The position numbers and the translations under genes are program-made. 64,000 nucleotides of DNA from Haloferula sp. BvORR071 (lineage in GTDB: Bacteria > Verrucomicrobiota > Verrucomicrobiia > Verrucomicrobiales > Akkermansiaceae), in the NCBI RefSeq assembly GCF_000739615.1, contig NZ_BATP01000045.1, forward strand, positions 62,001 through 126,000. The letters run 5' to 3'. The number at the start of each line of letters is the position of its first letter. The stretch's first letter is position 1. A model generated the notes under the pieces. The model saw nothing but the letters and a program-made list of their open reading frames with translations. It ran no database searches and was not told the DNA's origin. This document shows, piece after piece, positions 28,285 through 35,654 of this stretch.

Positions 28285-29664
28285 ATGTCTCATCACTTTG
28301 TCACATCAGCCGACATCCCGGCGGAAGGCGAGCGGATCTCCAGCAGTAAGCTGGACTCGGTCCGGCGCATCGCCGGCGGCGCGGCCGCGATCACGGGCCT
28401 GATCAGCGCTTACCTGCTGTTCGTTGCGCCGCCCAATATCGCCGGTCCTTTCGCCTACTCTTGGCTCTTCGCGCTCTTCTTCTTCTTCACGCTGGCGATC
28501 GGCGGTTGCTTCTGGACCCTGCTCCACAACGTCTCGAATTCGAGCTGGGGCACCTCGGTCCGCCGCATCATGGAAAACCTCGGCGCCGTCTTCCCGTGGA
28601 TGGCGATCTTCGCTGCGCCGCTGCTCTTCCCGCAGGTCCAGAAGTGGCTCTTCGAGTGGATGAACATCCACAACGCCGCGGGTGGCAGTCCCTTCGATGG
28701 TTTCCTCTTCGGCTTCTACGGCAGTGATTCCGTGAAGCATGGCTTGGAAGAACAGGGTCAAGCCCTGCTGGTGAACAAGGCTTGGTACATGAACAAGGTG
28801 GCCTGGTATATCCGCTTCGCCTTCTACTTCATCGGCATGGGTCTCGTGATCAATGGTCTGCGCAAGCTCTCCACTGCCCAGGACGTGGACCCGAATCCGG
28901 GCACCGGCAACCTGTTCAAGGCCCGCGCTCGTTCCAGCTACAGCCTGATCATCTTCGCAATCACCATCACCTTCGCCGGCATCGATTGGCTGCAAGGCCT
29001 GAAGTATGAGTGGTTCTCCACGATGTGGGGTGTCTACCTCTTCGCCGGTGCCGCGCTGAACTCGATGGCAGTGATCATCATCACCGCGACGCTCTTGCAG
29101 AAGGGCGGCTACCTAAAGCGCGTAGTGGGCCCCGAGCACTACCACATCATGGGCAAGCTGCTGCTGGCCTTCACGATCTTCTGGGCCTATGTCTCCTTCT
29201 CCCAGTTCTTCCTGATCTGGTATGCGAACATCGCGGAAGAAACCCAATGGTTTACCATCCGTAACACGGAAGGCTGGAACACCGGCAGCATCGCCTTGGT
29301 CTTCTGCCACTTCGTGATTCCTTTCGTGATCTTGCTCCAGGCCTGGCTGAAGAAGAACCCGAAGCTCCTGAGCATCGTGTGCGCTTACACCCTGGTGATG
29401 CACATCCTCGATCACTACCTGATCGTGATCCCGGAGCGCTCGGTCTCCCTGGGCAACATGCTTCCCGATATCTTCCCGCTGAAGAGCGATGCGCATCCCG
29501 ATGGCATCACGACCGTGATTCCGGGTGCCTTCTGGGGTGACATCTTCGCCTTTGTGGCGGTGGGCTCCGGCTTCCTGTTCTTCTACCTGCGGGCCCTGTC
29601 TCAGACGGCGACCTACCCGCACCGTGACCCGCGGATCCTCGAGTCCGCCAACGTTTCCAACTGA
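28285..29664 (+). CDS. actF: ACIII integral membrane subunit ActF (NrfD-like)
   Basis: 459 residues, about ten transmembrane helices, paralogous to ActC. Segments such as GCFWTLLHNVSNSSWGTSVR and LLLAFTIFWAYVSFSQFFLIWYA are characteristic of ActF. It completes the actABCDEF set. The gene follows actE by 20 bases and is followed 39 bases later by a monoheme cytochrome c gene, so the operon continues beyond ACIII. Confidence 0.92.
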   Translation: MSHHFVTSADIPAEGERISSSKLDSVRRIAGGAAAITGLISAYLLFVAPPNIAGPFAYSWLFALFFFFTLAIGGCFWTLLHNVSNSSWGTSVRRIMENLGAVFPWMAIFAAPLLFPQVQKWLFEWMNIHNAAGGSPFDGFLFGFYGSDSVKHGLEEQGQALLVNKAWYMNKVAWYIRFAFYFIGMGLVINGLRKLSTAQDVDPNPGTGNLFKARARSSYSLIIFAITITFAGIDWLQGLKYEWFSTMWGVYLFAGAALNSMAVIIITATLLQKGGYLKRVVGPEHYHIMGKLLLAFTIFWAYVSFSQFFLIWYANIAEETQWFTIRNTEGWNTGSIALVFCHFVIPFVILLQAWLKKNPKLLSIVCAYTLVMHILDHYLIVIPERSVSLGNMLPDIFPLKSDAHPDGITTVIPGAFWGDIFAFVAVGSGFLFFYLRALSQTATYPHRDPRILESANVSN

Positions 29665-29703
29665 TCCCTTTCCGGCACTTTTCTACCTCGCCCATTTTCA
29701 GCG

Positions 29704-30504
29704 ATGTCTTCCCAAAACGACAATCCCCTGATCCGCTTCGTCGCCTTCTGGTGGGCGCTCGGCGTGTTCTCGCTCTTCGCGGTGATCCTGCTAGCGTTGA
29801 AGCTGCTCGGTGGTGGCAAAGCGGAGTCCAACCCGCTTGAAGAAGCTGCTGCGGCGAAGCGCTATGAGGCGGCTGCCAAGGTGAAGTCTGCCCAAGCTGC
29901 GAATTTGGCCTATAAGGAAGTGGAAGCCGGCAAGGTTGTGCAGGTGCCGCCGCACGATGTGTTTCCGATCATTGGCAAGGAGTTGGTGGCCTCCAAGGGT
30001 GTGGCGGTAAAGGATCCCGCGCAGATCATTCCGGGTGGGCCTGCCGTCAATACCTCGGCTGATGCGGACTTCGGCGCTATCGACAAGATGAGCCCGCCTG
30101 CTGGCACTGCTCCGGACGAAGCCGCAATGGCCGCGGGCAAGGCAATGTTTACGGTTTGCGCCGCCTGCCACGGCATGGACGGCAAGGGCACCCCGATGGT
30201 CGGTCCGCCGCTGGCGGGTTCCGAGTGGGTGGACGGCCCGGTTTCGAACCTCATCCGCATCCAGTTCCGCGGCCTGACTGGCCCGATCCACGTTGGCGGT
30301 CAGGAGCTGACCTTCGCCGCACCGATGATGCCGGTGATCGCGGCGATGGATGATGCCACCATCGCGAACGTGCTGACCTACGTCCGCAATAGCTTTGGCC
30401 ACAGCGCTGGTCCTGTCCTGCCGGATCAAGTGAAGGCACTGCGCTCGGAAACCGGCAAGCCGCCGCTGACCGAGGCCGACCTGATCAAGCCGACCAAGCC
30501 CTGA
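29704..30504 (+). CDS. Membrane-anchored monoheme cytochrome c, first gene of the cbb3-like module
   Basis: 266 residues. An N-terminal anchor (residues 13-35, VAFWWALGVFSLFAVILLAL) is followed by an Ala/Lys/Glu-rich linker and a class I cytochrome c domain. One heme site, CAACH, is at residues 152-156, followed by GMDGKGTPMVGPPLAGSEW. Met308-like residues in APMMPVIAAM can be the axial ligand. It lies directly before the CcoN-like gene rather than after it, unlike standard ccoNOQP order. It could be an ACIII electron acceptor or an extra subunit of the cbb3-like complex. Confidence 0.85.
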   Translation: MSSQNDNPLIRFVAFWWALGVFSLFAVILLALKLLGGGKAESNPLEEAAAAKRYEAAAKVKSAQAANLAYKEVEAGKVVQVPPHDVFPIIGKELVASKGVAVKDPAQIIPGGPAVNTSADADFGAIDKMSPPAGTAPDEAAMAAGKAMFTVCAACHGMDGKGTPMVGPPLAGSEWVDGPVSNLIRIQFRGLTGPIHVGGQELTFAAPMMPVIAAMDDATIANVLTYVRNSFGHSAGPVLPDQVKALRSETGKPPLTEADLIKPTKP

Positions 30505-30532
30505 GCCGAATTACGACTCCCACGAATTTCCC

Positions 30533-32056
30533 ATGTCCACACCATCCCAGACTCCGGTGAACGACGCGCTACGGCGCGCGGAGATCGACCTGTCGTTGCG
30601 CCACCCGGTGATGTTCTTCTTCACCAGCGGTGCCGCATGGCTGGCAGTGGCGATCCTGCTCGGGATCATCGCCTCGGCCAAGACGCACAGCCCGGATTTC
30701 CTTTCCAGTTGCTCCTTCCTGACCTACGGGCGGGTGCAGAGCGCGCACATCTCGGCGCTGGTTTATGGCTGGGGTTGCCAGGCGGCCTTCGGGGCCCTGA
30801 TCTGGCTGATGGCGCGCCTCTCGCGCCAGGAATGCCGCGCAGCCGGGATCATTCTGGTGGCAGGCCACGTTTGGAACTTTGCGATCTCGCTGGGCCTCAT
30901 CTCGATTCTTGCCGGTGAAGGAACAGGCATGCCGTGGATGGAATTCCCGGTCTTCGCCTGGGTGCCGATGCTGCTCGCCTATGCAGCGATCGCAATCTGG
31001 TCGATGGTCCAGTTCAAGCTGCGCCCCGCCGGTCACGTCTTCATCTCGCAGTGGTATATTCTGGCGGCACTGATCTGGTTCCCTTGGGTTTTCGCCAGCT
31101 CGCACCTGATGATCCACGCCTTCGCCGGTAACCCGGTCATGGCTGCGGCGATCAACGCTTGGTATCGCTCCGGGATGCTGCTGCTGTTCTTCGTGCCGAC
31201 TGGCATCGCGGCTGCCTACTATCTGGTGCCGAAGGTGACGGGTCGCCCGGTTTACAGCTACTCGCTGTCCTCGCTTGGTTTCTGGTCGCTGGCGATCATC
31301 GCTCCTTGGGCTGGCATGCAGAAGCTTGCCGGTGCGCCGATCCCGAACTTCCTGCCTTACCTCGGTGCCGCTGCGACGATCCTGTTCGCGATCCCGGCGA
31401 TCGCGGTATCGGTGAATCTTCTCAAGACCGCCTCCGGTGCGCCGGAAACGGTGGCGAACAGCCCTTCGCTGCACTTCACCTTGGCCGGTGTGATCGGCCT
31501 GCTGGTGCTGGGTGGCGCGGCGGTGTTCCTGAACAATCCGGCGGTCCTGCCGGGCACCCAGTTCTCGATGGCCAACTACGGCTTCGATCTGCTGGGCCTG
31601 TATGGCTTCTTCAGCTTCATCGCCTTCGGCGTGATCTACTTCGTGGTGCCGCGCATCACCCGCCGTGAGTGGCTGTCCAGCCGCCTGATCAAGATGCACT
31701 TCTACTTCTCGATCTACGGAGTGGCGCTCGTGGTGCTGGTGGCAGTCTTCGGTGGCGCGATGCAGGGCATCGGCCTGGAGGCTTACAAGCAGCCCTTTGA
31801 AGACGCGATGACCCGTGCGAACCCCTATGCGGTGGCAACCACGCTGGCCTGGTGCTTCCTGCTCTTCTCGAACGTCTTCTTCTTCTTCCACCTGACGCTG
31901 ATGTGGCTGCGCCTCGGCCGTCGCAGCTCGCACCCGACCCTGCTGGGTGCACACCACGCGGATGATCTCCACGACGCGACCCACGGTCCGGAAGGGGATA
32001 TCGACAACGGCGGTCCCGGCACGGTGATCCAGAATCCGCATCCGCACGCCCACTAA
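30533..32056 (+). CDS. CcoN-like heme-copper oxidase subunit I lacking active-site ligands
   Basis: 507 residues, about twelve transmembrane helices, clearly homologous to cbb3 oxidase subunit I. YGRVQSAHISALVYGWG aligns with the CcoN helix II motif and keeps the low-spin heme histidine as H72. RPVYSYSLSSLGFW and GVIYFVVPRI also match. The metal-centre residues are gone. WYGHN is WYRSG (S213 for the CuB His). The catalytic Tyr is A257. WAGPHHLH is WAGMQKLA (Q263, K264 for the two CuB His). GHVH is GFDL (F351, L353 for the heme ligands). All substitutions fall in gap-free aligned segments, so a frameshift is not the cause. The gene is intact and inside the operon. The alignment uses remembered CcoN sequence, not a computed one. 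Confidence 0.88.
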   Translation: MSTPSQTPVNDALRRAEIDLSLRHPVMFFFTSGAAWLAVAILLGIIASAKTHSPDFLSSCSFLTYGRVQSAHISALVYGWGCQAAFGALIWLMARLSRQECRAAGIILVAGHVWNFAISLGLISILAGEGTGMPWMEFPVFAWVPMLLAYAAIAIWSMVQFKLRPAGHVFISQWYILAALIWFPWVFASSHLMIHAFAGNPVMAAAINAWYRSGMLLLFFVPTGIAAAYYLVPKVTGRPVYSYSLSSLGFWSLAIIAPWAGMQKLAGAPIPNFLPYLGAAATILFAIPAIAVSVNLLKTASGAPETVANSPSLHFTLAGVIGLLVLGGAAVFLNNPAVLPGTQFSMANYGFDLLGLYGFFSFIAFGVIYFVVPRITRREWLSSRLIKMHFYFSIYGVALVVLVAVFGGAMQGIGLEAYKQPFEDAMTRANPYAVATTLAWCFLLFSNVFFFFHLTLMWLRLGRRSSHPTLLGAHHADDLHDATHGPEGDIDNGGPGTVIQNPHPHAH

Positions 32057-32104
32057 GACCTTCACGTTTCGAACTTCCGAACTGGGATTTCAAAATCACT
32101 TTTC

Positions 32105-32839
32105 ATGAGCTTCCGCCAATTCGCATTCGGCCTCACTGCCTGCTTCCTCGTCCCGTGGGTGGCCATCGTGATCATTCCTTTCTTCATGATGCACCACCTG
32201 AAGCCGGTGGCATACAATGAAGCGACCGATGGCAAGGATGGCCTTTACAGGCCACAAGCGACCGGCCGTCTGGTGAACGGTTCGGAAGTCTATGCCGCGA
32301 ACGGCTGCTATCACTGCCACAGCCAGCTCATCCGTCCGGTCTATGCTGGCAATGACTTGGGCCGTCCGGACTGGGCTGGCCTGAAGAGCGACGAGGAGCG
32401 TGGCGACACCCGCCGCCAATCGAACATTTTCGACTATCAATTCGAGAAGTTCGCCCAGATCGGGGAGAACCGCTTTGGTCCTGACCTTTCGAATGTCGGC
32501 CTCCGGGTCGAGAAGGAGTATGCCAAGGGTAGCGATCCGAAGGTCTGGCTGCTGAACCATCTCTACAATCCGCGTGCGAATCCGAAGCTGGTGACCTCGA
32601 AGTGCCCGTCCTTCCCCTTCCTGTTCGAGACCAAGAAGATCCAAGGTCAGACACCGGCCAACGCCATCGTGGTCAAGGATGGCGAAGCCGTGGTGCCGAG
32701 CTTTGAAGCCGATGTGCTGGTGGACTACCTGATGTCCATGAAACACGACGACGCGGTTCCAGGTTCGATGAACCACCTGCCGCCCGCCCCGAAGGGTGGT
32801 GCCAAGGCTGCCGCCCCCGCCGCCGCTCCCAAGGGCTAA
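32105..32839 (+). CDS. CcoO-like monoheme cytochrome c subunit
   Basis: 244 residues. An N-terminal transmembrane helix (about residues 9-29) precedes the conserved CcoO motif GCYHCHSQLIRPV, with heme site CYHCH at residues 68-72. The FGPDLSNVGLR segment and HLYNPRANPK are also typical CcoO features. The C-terminus has an Ala/Pro/Lys tail. CcoO normally pairs with CcoN, feeding electrons to its low-spin heme. Here its partner keeps only one of that heme's two ligands. The CcoO itself looks fully functional. Confidence 0.88.
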   Translation: MSFRQFAFGLTACFLVPWVAIVIIPFFMMHHLKPVAYNEATDGKDGLYRPQATGRLVNGSEVYAANGCYHCHSQLIRPVYAGNDLGRPDWAGLKSDEERGDTRRQSNIFDYQFEKFAQIGENRFGPDLSNVGLRVEKEYAKGSDPKVWLLNHLYNPRANPKLVTSKCPSFPFLFETKKIQGQTPANAIVVKDGEAVVPSFEADVLVDYLMSMKHDDAVPGSMNHLPPAPKGGAKAAAPAAAPKG

Positions 32840-32866
32840 CATCGCAATTTTCCTTTTTCCTTTCCG

Positions 32867-33625
32867 ATGCACGATCCTACCAAGCCCGACCTCGAGGAAT
32901 CGGTGAATGTCACCGAGGCCCACGAGCGCGTCCTCCGCGGTGCGGCCGCGGCATCCCGTGAAAACCGGCTCACCGAGAACGGTGCCGAGCCGGTCTCGAT
33001 GTGGGTGATGGCGCTGTGCTTCATTCCGGTGATGTTCGCCGGCTGGACTGCCTTCGGCTACGGCACGCCGCTGTTCTCCTACAAGGATACGGTCCGCGAA
33101 GGCTACGTGCAGGTGATTCCTCCGGATGACGATGGTGCGAAGGCTGAGCCAATGACCGCCGTCCTAGCCTACTCCAAGAAAGGCGCGAAGATTTACTCGA
33201 AGTGCAGCGGTTGCCACGGCCCGGACGGCAAGGGTGACGGCAATGCCTATCCTTCGCTGGCGGGTTCCGCCTTCGCGCAGGGCGAGAACGAGCGCTTTGC
33301 GATGATCGTTCTCAACGGCCTGACCGGACCGACTTCGTATGGCAAGACCTTCGGCGTGATGCCAGCGCAGGGCGCGGGCATGAGCCCCGAAGACCTCGCC
33401 TGCGTGATGACCTACGTCCGCAACAACTTCGGCAACAAGGTTGGCGATGTGGTGAGCAAGGCCCAGGCCGCCGAGGCCATCAAGATTTCCGCCGGCCGCG
33501 CCAAGGCCGGTGCAGCCGTCACCGGCGACGAGTTGAACGCCGATCACAAGAAGACCCTGTCGGGTGCCGCCGTCAAAGCGGACGACATGGTCGATCCGAT
33601 CACCCTCGAGGCGGTCGCCAAGTAA
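32867..33625 (+). CDS. CcoP-like membrane-anchored monoheme cytochrome c
   Basis: 252 residues. A hydrophilic N-terminus (1-43) is followed by one transmembrane helix (about 44-62, VSMWVMALCFIPVMFAGW) and a cytochrome c domain with one heme site, CSGCH, at residues 113-117, then GPDGKGDGNAYPSLAGS. CcoP proteins usually carry two hemes; only one is present. The last 60 residues are Ala/Lys-rich and low in hydrophobics. It follows the CcoO-like gene by 27 bases and precedes the aa3 oxidase subunit I gene, so it could deliver electrons to either. Confidence 0.82.
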   Translation: MHDPTKPDLEESVNVTEAHERVLRGAAAASRENRLTENGAEPVSMWVMALCFIPVMFAGWTAFGYGTPLFSYKDTVREGYVQVIPPDDDGAKAEPMTAVLAYSKKGAKIYSKCSGCHGPDGKGDGNAYPSLAGSAFAQGENERFAMIVLNGLTGPTSYGKTFGVMPAQGAGMSPEDLACVMTYVRNNFGNKVGDVVSKAQAAEAIKISAGRAKAGAAVTGDELNADHKKTLSGAAVKADDMVDPITLEAVAK

Positions 33626-33651
33626 CCTGACTTTTTCCCTTTACGCCAAGC

Positions 33652-35592
33652 ATGAGCGCCCACGCCGCACACGCCGATCACCACTCCGACCATGAGCACG
33701 GCCATGGTCACGGTCACGATGACCATCACCATCACGATCCGGGGTTCTGGAAGAAGTACGTCTTCTCCACGGACCACAAGACGATCGGGATCCAGTATGG
33801 CCTGACGGCGATGGCCTTCTTGGCCTTCGGCTTCTACCTGATGATGGTGATGCGCTGGAGCATCGCCTACCCGCACCGGCCGCTGCCGGAGTGGATGGCC
33901 TGGATCTTCACGGACACGTGGAAGGCACGCTGGCTGGTGGACGGCAAGGTGACGGGTGAGACTTACAACATGTTCGGTGCCATGCACGGCACGATCATGG
34001 TGTTCCTTGGGATTGTGCCGCTTGGCTTCGGTGCCTTTGGCAACTACGTCACGCCCCTCCAGATCGGTGCGGTGGACATGGCCTTCCCGAAGCTGAACAT
34101 GACGAGCTACTGGCTCTACCTGCTCGGCGGCCTGACGATGTGCCTTTCCTTCTTCATGGAGTCCGGTGCGGCCAAGTCCGGTTGGACGAACTACTCACCG
34201 CTGGCGGGATTCGCTGACGGGCAGATCGTGAACCAGTGGCTGGCCGGTCAGACGCAATGGCTGATCGGTCTGGTGCTGCTGATTTCATCCTCGCTGCTCG
34301 GTTCGGTAAACTTCGTCACCACGATCATCAACCTGCGGGCCCGCGGGATGACCTGGATGCGCATGCCCTTCTTCGTGTGGGCGATGCTGGTAACAGGCTT
34401 CTTGCTCCTGCTGGCCTTCCCTCCGCTGGAAGCCGCTGGCATTATGCAGCTCATGGACCGGGTTTCGCACTCGTCCTTCTTCATGCCTTCCGGCCTGTTC
34501 TCGAAGAGCGAGGGCCTGGCTGACCTTTCCGGTGGTGGTTCGCCGCTGCTGTTCCAGCACTTGTTCTGGTTCCTCGGTCACCCGGAGGTGTACGTTCTCT
34601 TGCTCCCGGCGATCGCCTGTGTGGCGGAAATCATTCCGGTGAACACCCGCCGTCCGCTGTGGGGTTACAAGGCGATGGTCTACGGGGTGATGACCTTGGG
34701 CTTCCTGTCCTTCATCGTGTGGGCTCACCACATGTATCTGACCGGCATGGGTCCGGTGGTTTCGACCTTCTTCCAGACCACCACGGTGCTGATCTCGATC
34801 CCGTCGGTGATTCTGCTCACCTCGATGATCATCTCGCTGTGGGGCGGTTCGATCCGCTTCACCCCGGCGATGATCTGGGCCTGCGCCTTCCTGCCGATGT
34901 TCGGTATCGGCGGTCTGACCGGTCTGCCGCTGGCCTTCAACCTGGTGGACCTGCACCTGCACGACACCTACTATGTGATCGGCCACTTCCACTACGTGGT
35001 GGCGCCAGGGATTCTCTTCGGCCTCTTCGCAGGGGTCTACCACTGGTATCCGAAGATCACTGGCAAGCACATGAGCAAGTTCCTCGCTCACTTGCACTTC
35101 TGGCCGAGCCTGATCTGCATGAACCTGATCTTCTTCCCGATGCTGACGCAGGGGATGGCCGGCTTCCACCGCCGCTGGTATAACGGTGGTGATGCCTACA
35201 TGCCGAGCGGCGAGGGCAGCACGAACGTCTTCAGCCTGATCGTCGAGAAGCACATCGACCTGAACATCCTGATGTCGATGGCGGCATGGGCGATGGCACT
35301 GGCACAGCTTCCCTTCGTGATCAACCTGTTCGGCTCGCTCTTCTTCGGCCGCAAGGTCGAGAACGACAACCCGTACGACGCGACGACGCTGGAATGGGCG
35401 ACGCCGACGCCTCCGGGCCACGGCAACTTCCTGACCGAGCCTTCCGTTTACCGCGGCCCGTATGAATACAGCCGCCCCGACTGCGAGGATGACTATCTGC
35501 CGCAGTGGGAAGAGCCCAAGCGTGAGGCAGGTGCCGTTCCTGCCGCCTCTGAGCTGCCCGGCCAAGCATCCACCCATCCTTCCGCCCACTGA
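33652..35592 (+). CDS. ctaD: aa3-type cytochrome c oxidase subunit I
   Basis: 646 residues, catalytic subunit of a proton-pumping type A heme-copper oxidase. Low-spin heme ligand H112 lies in AMHGTIMVFLG. The CuB site is H310 (LGHPEVY, with E312 and cross-linked Y314) plus H359 and H360 (WAHHMY). The heme pair is H445/H447 in GHFHYVV. The glutamate in HPEVY marks subclass A1. Everything the neighbouring CcoN-like protein lacks is present here. The first 29 residues are extraordinarily His-rich (HGHGHGHDDHHHH), unlike most subunit I proteins, and might bind copper or other metal. It starts 26 bases after the CcoP-like gene. Confidence 0.95.
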   Translation: MSAHAAHADHHSDHEHGHGHGHDDHHHHDPGFWKKYVFSTDHKTIGIQYGLTAMAFLAFGFYLMMVMRWSIAYPHRPLPEWMAWIFTDTWKARWLVDGKVTGETYNMFGAMHGTIMVFLGIVPLGFGAFGNYVTPLQIGAVDMAFPKLNMTSYWLYLLGGLTMCLSFFMESGAAKSGWTNYSPLAGFADGQIVNQWLAGQTQWLIGLVLLISSSLLGSVNFVTTIINLRARGMTWMRMPFFVWAMLVTGFLLLLAFPPLEAAGIMQLMDRVSHSSFFMPSGLFSKSEGLADLSGGGSPLLFQHLFWFLGHPEVYVLLLPAIACVAEIIPVNTRRPLWGYKAMVYGVMTLGFLSFIVWAHHMYLTGMGPVVSTFFQTTTVLISIPSVILLTSMIISLWGGSIRFTPAMIWACAFLPMFGIGGLTGLPLAFNLVDLHLHDTYYVIGHFHYVVAPGILFGLFAGVYHWYPKITGKHMSKFLAHLHFWPSLICMNLIFFPMLTQGMAGFHRRWYNGGDAYMPSGEGSTNVFSLIVEKHIDLNILMSMAAWAMALAQLPFVINLFGSLFFGRKVENDNPYDATTLEWATPTPPGHGNFLTEPSVYRGPYEYSRPDCEDDYLPQWEEPKREAGAVPAASELPGQASTHPSAH

Positions 35593-35654
35593 GCCTGAGA
35601 TCGATCCGGCTTCAAGCCTGCGGGCTTGAAGCGGGAAGCTGAACATTTTTCCCC

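Noticed and set aside
30533-32056. Possibility that the CcoN-like protein is a NO reductase
   Set aside because: NO reductases of this superfamily keep the metal-B histidines and the high-spin heme ligand, which are absent here.
30569-32065. Antisense 498-codon frame over the CcoN-like gene, and the idea that its missing histidines reflect a frameshift
   Set aside because: Flanking motifs stay in register on both sides of every substitution and the helices are intact, so it is a true divergent protein.
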